Assembly: GCA_021813875.1 (NCBI GenBank)
Contig: JAKAJF010000006.1
Location: 1 to 18,808 of the forward strand
Direction of reading: 5' to 3'
Length of the DNA: 18,808 bases
DNA from: a bacterium
GTDB taxonomy: Bacteria; Patescibacteriota; Patescibacteriia; Patescibacteriales; JAKAJF01
Below, piece by piece: positions 1 to 5,678 of the stretch. The position numbers and the translations under genes are program-made. The notes beneath the pieces are model-generated. The model made no database searches, was not told the origin of the DNA, and worked only from the letters and a program-made list of their open reading frames with translations. Every line of letters starts with the position of its first letter. The first letter of the stretch is position 1.

Positions 1-76
1 TCTCGGTGGCTTCTTCGATATGGCGCGCCTCCGAATTGGCAGGCTGATATAGATGGAGAAAATTGATCCAAAGCAT
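1..76 (-). CDS. GH57-like glycoside hydrolase, N-terminal fragment
   Basis: Only the first 25 codons are inside the window. They read M-L-W-I-N-F-L-H-L-Y-Q-P-A and continue with an acidic stretch. The W-I-N-F-L-H-L-Y-Q-P opening resembles the start of GH57 alpha-amylase/amylopullulanase-like proteins, where this strand carries the catalytic-face histidine. The ATG (74-76) follows the glgA stop codon directly (TAAATG), so it is very probably the next gene of the same operon and translationally coupled to it. Pairing with glycogen synthase fits alpha-glucan turnover. The family call rests on a short stretch and cannot be confirmed here. Confidence 0.6.
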   Translation of the reverse strand, partial: MLWINFLHLYQPANSEARHIEEATE

Positions 77-1540
77 TTAATTCTTTAAGGCCTTCTTATA
101 AAGTTGCAGGTACTTTTTGGCAGGCACCTCCCAGCTGTTCGACTCTTTCATGGCCCGCACCCGCATATTTCTCCAGGCATCTTTATGATAATAGGTCTCG
201 AGGGCCCTGACGATAGCTCCGTAAAGGGAAAGGATGTTGAAATCCGGAAAGGTGAAGCCCGTGCCGACGTCTTTCTTGGGATTATAATTTTCGACTGTGT
301 CATAGAGCCCTCCCACCCGCCTGACCACGGGGATGCAGCCATAACGCATGGCGATCAACTGGTTGATGCCGCAGGGCTCGTGATAGGAAGGCAGGAGAAA
401 AAAGTCGGCTCCGGCGTAAATGAGCGTCTCTTTCTCTTTGTTCTCTTCGAAAGGCAGCCAGACGATCTTCTCCGGAAATCTTTTGCTATATTTTTTCAAC
501 TCCTGGATATACTTCTTGTCACCATCGCCCATGACCACGATCTGCAGGTCCAGCCGGGCCAACTGATCAAGGAGCTCACTGATGAGCTCGAAACCTTTCT
601 GGAAAGTGACCCGGGAAGTTAGACCGACGATCGGAATTTCTCGATTGATCGGCAGACGCAGGAGCTTCTGCAGATATTCCTTGTTGAGCTTCTTGCGGTG
701 GATCTTCCTGTAATCATAGTTCCTATAAAGCCGGCGGTCATCCTGGGGATTGTAGGCGTGGTAGTCGATGCCATTGATGATGCCAAACAATCTATTTTCC
801 CGGTTCTTCAAGATGCGATGGAGATCCTGACCGAACCTTTTGGTCATGATCTCCTCGCGGTATTGTTCGCTGACCGTATTGATGATGTCGGCCGAAAGGA
901 TCGCCCGCTTGGCGAAATTGACATATTCGATGTCCGGATTGGTGATATGAGGGATGCGGCGGCGGCCGTTATCTTTCTTCTCGACCGGCACCTCCCACCA
1001 ATTGCGGCCGAATTGAAAAGTCAGATTATGGATGGTAAAAATGGTTTTAGCTTTTTCCAAAGTTTTGGAATAGCGGAAATGGGTCTTGAGATAGAAGGGA
1101 ATCAGCCCGGTGTGCCAATCATGGCAATGGATGATATCGGCATTGAACTTCAAGAGGGACAACAATCTCAAAGCTGCCACGTTAAAGACGAGGAAGCGCA
1201 CATTGTCATGGTTGGAGCCGTAAAGGATCTTGGACTTGGAAAAATATTTCTTATTCTCAATGAAATAGACCGGCAAGTCCTCCATTAGATAACCTCTCCA
1301 GATATTTACCGAGACCCAATCCTGGGAATTAAGATGGACCTTGATATCTTTAAAAATCAATTTCAGACGATTTTTCTTCTTGTCGATGACCGGCTCATAA
1401 AGGGGAGTGATGACGATCACTTCTTGACCCAGGCGCTTCAGAGCCTTAGGTAGGCTCCTGGCCACGTCGGCCAGGCCGCCCGTCTTGGAGAAGGGAGCGA
1501 CCTCGCTCGCGACAGAGACGATTTTCAGGGCCTTAGGCAT
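77..1540 (-). CDS. glgA: Glycogen/starch synthase (GT5)
   Basis: A 487-residue protein, the usual length for bacterial GlgA. It transfers glucose from ADP- or UDP-glucose to the non-reducing end of an alpha-1,4-glucan in the cytoplasm. The GT5 signature K-T-G-G-L-A-D-V lies at residues 19-26 after the first beta strand, and the C-terminal Rossmann domain carries the donor-site motif E-P-C-G at 388-391 followed by V-G-G-L. The late G-T-G-F-T-F motif of the family is also present (about 426-431). The start is fixed by the conserved N-terminus. It begins 6 nt after the ruvC stop and has no clear SD, so it depends on the yebC-ruvC transcript. The GH57-like gene follows immediately. No glgC-type donor synthesis gene is in the window. 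Confidence 0.95.
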   Translation of the reverse strand: MPKALKIVSVASEVAPFSKTGGLADVARSLPKALKRLGQEVIVITPLYEPVIDKKKNRLKLIFKDIKVHLNSQDWVSVNIWRGYLMEDLPVYFIENKKYFSKSKILYGSNHDNVRFLVFNVAALRLLSLLKFNADIIHCHDWHTGLIPFYLKTHFRYSKTLEKAKTIFTIHNLTFQFGRNWWEVPVEKKDNGRRRIPHITNPDIEYVNFAKRAILSADIINTVSEQYREEIMTKRFGQDLHRILKNRENRLFGIINGIDYHAYNPQDDRRLYRNYDYRKIHRKKLNKEYLQKLLRLPINREIPIVGLTSRVTFQKGFELISELLDQLARLDLQIVVMGDGDKKYIQELKKYSKRFPEKIVWLPFEENKEKETLIYAGADFFLLPSYHEPCGINQLIAMRYGCIPVVRRVGGLYDTVENYNPKKDVGTGFTFPDFNILSLYGAIVRALETYYHKDAWRNMRVRAMKESNSWEVPAKKYLQLYKKALKN

Positions 1541-1546
1541 AATTAT

Positions 1547-2089
1547 TTAGAGAGAATTAGCCGAGCAGATGGCGATCGCCAAAGCGTCGGCAGCATCGTC
1601 GGGCTTAGGTATCTCTTTTAAATTCAAAAGCAGCTTGACCATCCTTTGCACCTGCTGCTTCCCGGCCTTGCCGTAAGTCGAAACGGCCTGCTTGACCTGC
1701 AAAGGCGTGAATTCGACCACCCGCTTATTGTGCTGTTTAGCGGTCAGCAGGATGACCCCCCGGGCCTGGCCGACCACCAGGGCGGTCTTAACGTTCTTGG
1801 AGAAAAAAAGTTCCTCGACGGCTACCAGGTCGGGGTCATGTCTTTCGATGATCCGGGCGAGTTCAGCGTTCAAGATTTCGAGCCTCTCGACCAATTCCTT
1901 CTTGGGACCGGTCTTGATCGAACCATATTCCAGGCAAGAGAGCTGGCCGCCATTCCCGACCTGGACCAGGCCGAAACCGGTATCGGCGATACCCGGGTCG
2001 ATCCCCAAGATTAATCTTTTACCCGTCATTCGAGCGACCGCGAGGAGCCCGGGCGACGAGAAAAGGTCGCCAAGGCCGTCCTGAACCAT
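1547..2089 (-). CDS. ruvC: Holliday junction resolvase RuvC
   Basis: Nuclease that cuts Holliday junctions symmetrically together with RuvAB. The RNase H-like fold is clear: G-I-D-P-G with catalytic Asp at residue 31, V-E-E-L-F with Glu92, the K-N..T-A-L-V-V-G-Q-A-R-G helix, and P-D-D-A-A-D-A-L with Asp165 and Asp168. All four acidic residues are present. The start is ambiguous. The family start would be the ATG at 2029 (M-T-G-K-R-L-I-L-G-I-D), giving 160 residues but with no SD. The upstream ATG at 2089 has a GAGGGA element 7 nt away and lies 20 nt after the yebC stop, giving a 20-residue N-terminal extension. The longer form is listed because its initiation signal is visible. Confidence 0.9.
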   Translation of the reverse strand: MVQDGLGDLFSSPGLLAVARMTGKRLILGIDPGIADTGFGLVQVGNGGQLSCLEYGSIKTGPKKELVERLEILNAELARIIERHDPDLVAVEELFFSKNVKTALVVGQARGVILLTAKQHNKRVVEFTPLQVKQAVSTYGKAGKQQVQRMVKLLLNLKEIPKPDDAADALAIAICSANSL

Positions 2090-2109
2090 CCAGGATCCCT
2101 CGCCATAGA

Positions 2110-2832
2110 TTAAATATCGGCATTGGTATAATAATCACTGACATCTTCGTTGTCCTCCAACTCTTCCATGAATCTCTCCACCTTTTCCCGGTCTTCGCCT
2201 TCGACTCGCTGCTCTTCCTTGGCCACAAATTCGGTCTCCGAAGATTCAGCGGCTACCCCTTTACTATCTAAGAAATTTTTGACTTTTTGCAGATCTTCTA
2301 TCTTGGTAAAAATAGTGATTCCTTCTTCTTCGCGGGCGATATCCTGGGCACCGGCATCGATCAGTTCCAGCTCAAAATCTTCATTATTTAAATTCTTGGA
2401 CCCGAGCTCTTCCCCGCTCACTCTGATGATTCCCTTCTGTTCGAAGTTCCACATCACCGCGCCCAAAGAGCCGCCATATTCCGAGAAAAGATGGCGGATG
2501 ACCGCCGCCGTGCGGTTTTTGTTGTCAGTCAGGCATTTAACCACGAATTGGGCCTTGGCCGGACCGATGCCTTCGTAAACCAGCTCCTCGATCGTCTGGC
2601 CGCCCAACTCACCGGTGCCGCGCTTGATCGATCTCTCAATGTTGTCCTTAGGCATGTTCATGCCCCTGGCCTTGTCGATGGCCATGCGCAAGGAAAAGTT
2701 GGTGGCCGGGTCGCCGCCCTTGCGCGCGGCTATGGTGATGAGTTTGCTGATCTTGGTGAAAACGGCCGATTTTTTGGCGTCGGTCACCGCTTTTTGCCGC
2801 TTGGTCGTCGCCCACTTGGAATGTCCTGACAT
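2110..2832 (-). CDS. yebC: YebC/PmpR-family regulator / translation factor
   Basis: A 240-residue, full-length YebC-family protein. The invariant opening M-S-G-H-S-K-W, the lysine-rich K-R-Q-K..D-A-K-K segment and R-G-x-N-M-P-K-D-N-I-E-R (about 55-66) are all there. The middle G-G-S-L-G-A segment is also conserved, while the C-terminus is acidic. Family members are described as DNA-binding regulators and more recently as ribosome-associated factors. The sequence cannot decide which applies here. It is the first gene of the minus-strand operon yebC-ruvC-glgA, with an AGGA ribosome site about 8 nt before ATG and a recognisable promoter upstream. yebC next to ruvC is a common bacterial arrangement. 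Confidence 0.95.
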   Translation of the reverse strand: MSGHSKWATTKRQKAVTDAKKSAVFTKISKLITIAARKGGDPATNFSLRMAIDKARGMNMPKDNIERSIKRGTGELGGQTIEELVYEGIGPAKAQFVVKCLTDNKNRTAAVIRHLFSEYGGSLGAVMWNFEQKGIIRVSGEELGSKNLNNEDFELELIDAGAQDIAREEEGITIFTKIEDLQKVKNFLDSKGVAAESSETEFVAKEEQRVEGEDREKVERFMEELEDNEDVSDYYTNADI

Positions 2833-2857
2833 AATTAGATCCTAAATATAAAATAAA

Positions 2858-2875
2858 ATCAGACATCGGTCTGAT
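2858..2875 (-). promoter_or_regulatory. Perfect inverted repeat at the yebC transcript 5' end
   Basis: ATCAGAC-ATCG-GTCTGAT is a perfect 7-bp inverted repeat with a 4-nt centre. It occupies roughly +1 to +18 of the predicted yebC transcript. It could be a 5'-protecting RNA hairpin or a dimer-binding operator, and position alone does not decide. There is no T-run after it on the minus strand, so it is not a typical terminator. Confidence 0.55.
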
Positions 2876-2881
2876 AAATTT

Positions 2882-2910
2882 ATTTTAGCACATCCGGAGA
2901 GAAAAATCAA
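2882..2910 (-). promoter_or_regulatory. Promoter of yebC-ruvC-glgA operon
   Basis: On the minus strand, -35 TTGATT (2905-2910), a 17-nt spacer and -10 TAAAAT (2882-2887). The predicted +1 is near 2875, giving a leader of about 43 nt that starts at the inverted repeat 2858-2875 and holds the AGGA site. It is back to back with the isomerase promoter. Confidence 0.6.
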
Positions 2911-2932
2911 TCTGTTTCTGACAAATTTTTTA

Positions 2933-2941
2933 TGCTATAAT
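2933..2941 (+). promoter_or_regulatory. Extended -10 promoter of the isomerase gene
   Basis: TGCTATAAT, a consensus -10 with the TGn extension. No good -35 sits at 17 nt, as usual for extended -10 promoters. Predicted +1 is near 2948, leaving a leader of about 26 nt without an SD before the ATG at 2974. Confidence 0.65.
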
Positions 2942-2973
2942 TCAATTGTTAAAAATAATTAAATCTATCTTTT

Positions 2974-4056
2974 ATGGCCAAATTAGATAATTTAAAAAAG
3001 ATAAAAGAGATCGGCAAGGGCGGAGTGATCGAATCCATCGAAGGCCTGCCCCATCAATTGAGGCAGGTCCTGGAAGAAGCCCATCTGATCAAGATTCCGC
3101 ACAATTATAAAAATATCGACAAGGTAGTGGTCAACGGCATGGGTGCTTCCAATCTGGGCGCCGGCATCTTCAAGGCCGTCTTTTCCGACCAGGTCAAAGT
3201 CCCGATTAACATCGTTCCCGGTTACGAGGTGCCGGCCTATGTCGACAAGAACACCCTTTACATCCTCTCTTCCTACTCCGGCGGCACCGAAGAACCGCTG
3301 ATGGCTTATAAAGAAGCCAAGAGGCGCGGCGCCAAGCTGGCCGGCATCACCGCCAATCTCCATGACAAGCTGGAAAAGCTGATGATCAAGGAGAACATCC
3401 CCGGCTACATCTTCAAGCCTGAAAACAACCATTCCAACATCCCCAGGCTGGGCTTGGGTTATGCCATCTTCGGCACGGCCACCATCCTGGCCAAGGCCGG
3501 GCTGGCGGAGATCAGGCCCCGAGATATCGAGAAGATCATCTCCACCTTGGAAATCTGGGACCGAGAGCTAAGACCGGCTTCCAAGACGGAGAACAACCCG
3601 GCCAAACGGCTGGCCGAGAAGCTTCACGGCAAATTGACCGTCTGTGTGGGCGCCGAATTCCTGACCGGCAACCTGCGCGTCTTAAGGAACCAATTTTGCG
3701 AGAACGCCAAAAACTTCGCCGCTTATCTTACCTTACCAGAATTGAACCATTACGCCATGGAGGGCCTGGCCCACCCGAAGAGCAACAAGAAAGACCTGGC
3801 CTTCTTCTTCATCGATTCTGATTTTTACTCTAAGCGGGTGCGGTTGAGGAGCGGATTGACCAAAGAAGTGGTCAAAAAGAACGGCCTCCGGATTGTCGAC
3901 TATCGGCTGAAGGGCCGCTCCAAATTGGAACAGGCCTTCGAGCTCCTGCAATTAGGGACTTGGCTGACTTTTTATCTGGCCGTCCTGAACGATAATAATT
4001 CCGGCGGCAATCCTTGGGTCGATTGGTTTAAGAAAGAATTAGCCTCCCAAAAATAA
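2974..4056 (+). CDS. Bifunctional phosphoglucose/phosphomannose isomerase
   Basis: A 360-residue SIS-domain isomerase interconverting glucose-6-P, fructose-6-P and mannose-6-P. The first SIS domain shows G-M-G-A-S-N-L-G (55-62) and the sugar-phosphate loop S-S-Y-S-G-G-T-E-E (99-107), close to the S-Y-S-G-N-T-E signature. The second half has Q-F-C-E-N-A-K (240-246) and L-P-E-L-N-H-Y (254-260), matching the catalytic Glu and the E-L-N-H segment of the bacterial/archaeal bifunctional family. Asn usually follows that His, and here it is Tyr. The start is the only sensible one, with no SD. It is likely to feed hexose phosphate to the glycogen genes on the opposite strand and to nucleotide-sugar synthesis. 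A small cysteine-rich gene starts 2 nt after its stop. Confidence 0.9.
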   Translation: MAKLDNLKKIKEIGKGGVIESIEGLPHQLRQVLEEAHLIKIPHNYKNIDKVVVNGMGASNLGAGIFKAVFSDQVKVPINIVPGYEVPAYVDKNTLYILSSYSGGTEEPLMAYKEAKRRGAKLAGITANLHDKLEKLMIKENIPGYIFKPENNHSNIPRLGLGYAIFGTATILAKAGLAEIRPRDIEKIISTLEIWDRELRPASKTENNPAKRLAEKLHGKLTVCVGAEFLTGNLRVLRNQFCENAKNFAAYLTLPELNHYAMEGLAHPKSNKKDLAFFFIDSDFYSKRVRLRSGLTKEVVKKNGLRIVDYRLKGRSKLEQAFELLQLGTWLTFYLAVLNDNNSGGNPWVDWFKKELASQK

Positions 4057-4058
4057 CT

Positions 4059-4217
4059 ATGGATTCTTGCGCCTATAACCCCTACGACCCCAGCCAGCGC
4101 GGGCGGGTCAGCAAGTGCCAGCTGATCAAAAGATCACTCGAAAAGCAGAAACAGCAGAAAAAGACCGCTCCCAAAAAGGATTGCGAGGATGACGAGTGCT
4201 GCTGTTGTCGCCACTAA
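4059..4217 (+). CDS. Small cysteine-rich protein (52 aa), unknown
   Basis: An ATG-to-TAA frame of 52 codons beginning 2 nt after the isomerase stop, a spacing typical of this genome's operons. The protein is not a family I recognise. It has an N-terminal M-D-S-C-A-Y-N-P-Y-D-P segment with a second Cys at 20, a central helix-prone K/Q-rich stretch (about residues 24-40) and an acidic C-terminal tail with Cys42 followed by four consecutive cysteines (47-50) and R-H. Seven cysteines in 52 residues, acidic residues and a terminal His suggest metal binding or a redox-active tail. No signal peptide or membrane segment is seen. It probably shares the isomerase transcript. Confidence 0.6.
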   Translation: MDSCAYNPYDPSQRGRVSKCQLIKRSLEKQKQQKKTAPKKDCEDDECCCCRH

Positions 4218-4229
4218 TTCTCTCCAGAT

Positions 4230-4258
4230 TTGACAGAAAGACCCTTTTTTGTTAGAGT
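4230..4258 (+). promoter_or_regulatory. Promoter of the tRNA operon
   Basis: Consensus -35 TTGACA (4230-4235), exactly 17 nt, then -10 TAGAGT (4253-4258) with a TGn extension (4250-4252). Predicted +1 is about 4265, some 26 nt before tRNA-Arg. This is the strongest-looking promoter in the window, as expected for stable RNA. Confidence 0.75.
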
Positions 4259-4265
4259 ATTTTTG

Positions 4266-4285
4266 TTGCCGAGAGGGCAATTTTT
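4266..4285 (+). other. Hairpin plus T-run at the start of the tRNA transcript
   Basis: TTGCC-GAGAG-GGCAA followed by five T. It lies right at the predicted +1 of the tRNA promoter and 5 nt before the tRNA-Arg gene, counting from the end of the T-run. It could be a weak terminator for the upstream isomerase operon, a 5' leader hairpin of the pre-tRNA, or both. A similar GAGA-loop hairpin precedes the second tRNA. Confidence 0.5.
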
Positions 4286-4290
4286 GTTTT

Positions 4291-4362
4291 GCGCCCATAG
4301 TTCAATGGATAGAACACCAGCCTTCTAAGCTGGTTATGGGGGTTCGATTCCCTCTGGGCGTA
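4291..4362 (+). tRNA. tRNA-Arg (anticodon TCT)
   Basis: All four arms fold. The 7-bp acceptor GCGCCCA/TGGGCGT has one G-T pair at the first position. The D stem is GTTC/GAAC. The anticodon stem CCAGC/GCTGG has loop CTTCTAA, with TCT at 4324-4326. The variable loop is TTAT, and the T stem GGGGG/CCCTC carries loop TTCGATT. The discriminator is A. CCA is not encoded, so it must be added enzymatically. Reads AGA codons, which are used in the neighbouring genes. Confidence 0.95.
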
Positions 4363-4365
4363 CTG

Positions 4366-4379
4366 ATTGCGAGAGCAAT
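4366..4379 (+). other. Inter-tRNA GAGA-loop hairpin
   Basis: ATTGC-GAGA-GCAAT, a 5-bp stem closed by a GNRA-type tetraloop, in the 21-nt spacer between the two tRNA genes. It is a probable processing landmark, since it separates the tRNA-Arg 3' trailer from the tRNA-His 5' end. Confidence 0.45.
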
Positions 4380-4383
4380 TCAT

Positions 4384-4455
4384 GGTGGCTATAGTTCAAT
4401 GGTAGAACACTGGTTTGTGGCACCAGACACGAGGGTCCGATTCCCTCTAGCCACC
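4384..4455 (+). tRNA. tRNA-His (anticodon GTG)
   Basis: Acceptor GTGGCTA/TAGCCAC, D stem GTTC/GAAC, anticodon stem CTGGT/ACCAG with loop TTGTGGC (anticodon GTG), and T stem GAGGG/CCCTC with loop TCCGATT. The base before the acceptor is G (4384) and the discriminator is C (4455). This is the encoded G-1:C73 pair that identifies bacterial tRNA-His. No CCA is encoded. Confidence 0.95.
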
Positions 4456-4462
4456 CAAAAAT

Positions 4463-4493
4463 AAAAAAGTTCCGGCTTGTCCGGGGTTTTTTT
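4463..4493 (+). terminator. Rho-independent terminator after the tRNAs
   Basis: A-run, then TTCCGG-CTTGT-CCGGGG, then seven T. The GC core is CCGG/CCGG extended by wobble pairs and by A-T pairs between the flanking A and T runs. It starts 8 nt after tRNA-His. The A-run makes it potentially bidirectional. Confidence 0.8.
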
Positions 4494-4545
4494 ATTTGTG
4501 CTTAGGGGGATGAGGATCCTCGCCTGACCATTTTATTCTGAAAAT

Positions 4546-4575
4546 TAAAAAAAGACTCTCTTATAAGAATCTTTT
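4546..4575 (-). terminator. Possible AT-rich terminator of the broken minus-strand gene
   Basis: Imperfect hairpin. An outer AAAAGA/TCTTTT pairing and the inner palindrome TCTTATAAGA (4559-4568) are followed on the minus strand by a T7 run. It begins about 17 nt after the stop of the small minus-strand gene. Low GC makes it a weak candidate. Confidence 0.35.
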
Positions 4576-4591
4576 AAATGACCGGCAACCT

Positions 4592-4830
4592 TCAAGCCGC
4601 CTGCCTAGCGCCTGAGGCTTCCTCGAGGAAGATCTGCGTGTGATCGAAGTCGGTGCCTATTTCTTCGGAAAAACTCCTGGCCAGGCCGCCAAAAATTTCT
4701 TCGAAACATCCGCTCGAGATGAGGCCACAATCGTCCATCACCTCCTCGGCTTTGGCGATGACGGCCTTCTCCTTCTCGAGACCTTGGGGATGTTTTTTCA
4801 GATGAGCAAGACGTTCCTAATATGTACCAT
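4592..4830 (-). pseudogene. Small gene with broken reading frame, unknown function
   Basis: On the minus strand an ATG (4828-4830) has an ideal AGGAGG (4841-4846) 10 nt upstream and a promoter before that. It is followed by only ten codons (M-V-H-I-R-N-V-L-L-I) and TGA. The -1 frame is open from just downstream to TGA at 4592 and carries about 70 codons in the style of neighbouring genes (frequent GCC, GTC, ATC, GAG). That frame holds a charged helical segment, then D-D-C-G-L and S-G-C-F-E-E-I-F-G-G-L, but has no start codon of its own apart from internal GTG/ATG. The frames can only join between about 4799 and 4817. Options are a recent frameshift, a sequencing or assembly error, programmed -1 frameshifting, or a 10-codon leader peptide. 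I do not recognise the family. Confidence 0.5.
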
Positions 4831-4877
4831 CTCGAAATTTCCTCCTTTCCTTTGAAATGTGCGGCATTTAATAAATA

Positions 4878-4906
4878 ACTGTAATACGCAAAGGTTGAGA
4901 TGTCAA
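4878..4906 (-). promoter_or_regulatory. Promoter of the small broken minus-strand gene
   Basis: Minus strand: -35 TTGACA (4901-4906), 17 nt, -10 TACAGT (4878-4883), predicted +1 near 4871. The leader begins with the small hairpin AAATG-CCGCA-CATTT (4855-4869) and contains the AGGAGG site. Its architecture matches the tRNA promoter almost exactly. Confidence 0.6.
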
Positions 4907-4974
4907 GAAAAAGATGTTTTTCTAAAAATAAAGCCCGCGGACTTGAAGGAGTTTTTATTTTTAATCATAAATTA

Positions 4975-4980
4975 TATAAT
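4975..4980 (+). promoter_or_regulatory. -10 box giving a leaderless GNAT transcript
   Basis: Consensus TATAAT ends 6 nt before the ATG at 4987, so the predicted +1 is the start codon itself. The -35 position is only a T-rich stretch. There is no SD. Confidence 0.5.
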
Positions 4981-4986
4981 AAGATC

Positions 4987-5427
4987 ATGAATAAAATAAT
5001 TATTAGGGAGGCTCCACTTGAAGATGTTATTAAAATTAATGCGACCGTCCCGGAATTTGATCCGGCCTTGGGGAAGGATTATTTCGCAGAAAGGATCGCC
5101 GGCAAGAAAAGCCTGGCCATCGTCGCCCATCTGGAAGGCCGGCCAGCCGGTTACCTGGTCGGCTACGACAAGTTCGAGGACGGCTCTTTTTACTGCTGGA
5201 TGGCGGCCGTCGACCCGGCCTACCGTCGGCAAGGCGTCCTGAAAGCCCTGATGGATTACCAGAATGACTGGGCCAGAAAAGAGGGTTTTAACAAAATAAA
5301 AATCAAAACGCGGAATAATCGGAGAAGTATGCTCGGGTATCTGGTGAAGGCCGGCTTCCTTTTTACGCAAGTCATTCCCTGGGAAAAGACGGAAGATAAC
5401 AGGATAGAATTGGAAAAAAATCTTTAA
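4987..5427 (+). CDS. GNAT-family N-acetyltransferase
   Basis: A 146-residue single-domain GNAT protein that would transfer an acetyl group from acetyl-CoA to an unknown amine. Beta strands 2-3 are A-I-V-A-H-L-E-G-R-P-A-G-Y-L-V-G-Y (44-60). Beta 4 with the acetyl-CoA pyrophosphate loop is W-M-A-A-V-D-P-A-Y-R-R-Q-G-V-L (71-85), matching the R/Q-x-x-G-x-G/A motif. A helix and the late Y-L-V-K-A-G-F (118-124) motif complete the fold. The ATG at 4987 is chosen because the domain starts there (M-N-K-I-I-I-R-E-A) and because a -10 box sits just upstream. An in-frame ATG at 4900 would add 29 low-complexity residues running through that promoter. The substrate cannot be read from the sequence. Confidence 0.85.
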   Translation: MNKIIIREAPLEDVIKINATVPEFDPALGKDYFAERIAGKKSLAIVAHLEGRPAGYLVGYDKFEDGSFYCWMAAVDPAYRRQGVLKALMDYQNDWARKEGFNKIKIKTRNNRRSMLGYLVKAGFLFTQVIPWEKTEDNRIELEKNL

Positions 5428-5438
5428 AAGCGTATAAT
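5410..5438 (+). promoter_or_regulatory. Promoter of the half-ferritin pair
   Basis: -35 TTGGAA (5410-5415), exactly 17 nt, -10 TATAAT (5433-5438), lying in the end of the GNAT gene and the short gap after it. Predicted +1 is about 5445, on the first ATG. This gives a leaderless message, or a 33-nt leader if translation starts at 5478. Confidence 0.7.
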
Positions 5439-5444
5439 TAAAAT

Positions 5445-5678
5445 ATGCCCAAATCAACGGAAAAAAAGGAAGAAATAATGAGGAAATTAATCAACGAGGA
5501 AAAGATCGAAGAAGACTTGATCTCTCTTTATTCGACCTTGCTTGAGTCCGGCATTTTCAACTGCTTGGATTCCAATATCATTGATAGCGTCTATAAGAAC
5601 CTGACGGTCTTAAAGGAAGAATCGGTCATGCATCGACAAGTGGTCGCCGAAATAATAAAAAGACATCAAAAAATATGA
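5445..5678 (+). CDS. Small helical protein, half-ferritin-like (partner A)
   Basis: 77 residues, predicted as two helices. Helix 1 is about 17-36 (E-E-D-L-I-S-L-Y-S-T-L-L) and helix 2 about 46-72 (L-K-E-E-S-V-M-H-R-Q-V-V). The pattern L-Y-x-x-L-L then K-E-E..H parallels the next gene, so the two look paralogous. The E-x-x-H iron motif is altered to E-x-x-x-H here. Its stop overlaps the next start (ATGA), implying coupled translation. Two starts are possible: 5445 (leaderless, with an 11-residue lysine/glutamate-rich head) or the ATG at 5478 preceded by AAGGAAG. No membrane segment is seen. The ferritin-like assignment is inferred from the helix and motif pattern, not from recognised family membership. 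Confidence 0.7.
   Translation: MPKSTEKKEEIMRKLINEEKIEEDLISLYSTLLESGIFNCLDSNIIDSVYKNLTVLKEESVMHRQVVAEIIKRHQKI

Noticed and set aside
698..1288. Long plus-strand open frame opposite glgA
   Set aside because: Lies wholly antisense to a clear glgA with all family motifs; its translation has no recognisable domain and no promoter or SD.
2944..2960. AATTGTT-AAA-AATAATT pairing in the isomerase leader
   Set aside because: A/T-only stem in an A/T-rich leader, expected by chance and thermodynamically weak; not counted among the +1 hairpins.
4249..4464. Plus-strand open frame of 71 codons
   Set aside because: It runs through both tRNA genes and their promoter region, which fold convincingly.
4512..4521. 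Palindrome GAGGATCCTC
   Set aside because: Only 10 bp, isolated between two terminators, no T-run and no promoter nearby.
4618..4631. Perfect 14-bp palindrome CTTCCTCGAGGAAG
   Set aside because: Lies inside the coding-like frame of the broken gene (L-E-E-A) with no promoter near it; likely chance.
4640..4855. Plus-strand open frame in the intergenic stretch
   Set aside because: Opposite the signposted minus-strand gene; no SD, and its end overlaps that gene's own SD.
4900..4986. Upstream start for the GNAT gene
   Set aside because: Would translate through a consensus TATAAT and adds a low-complexity head not part of the fold.
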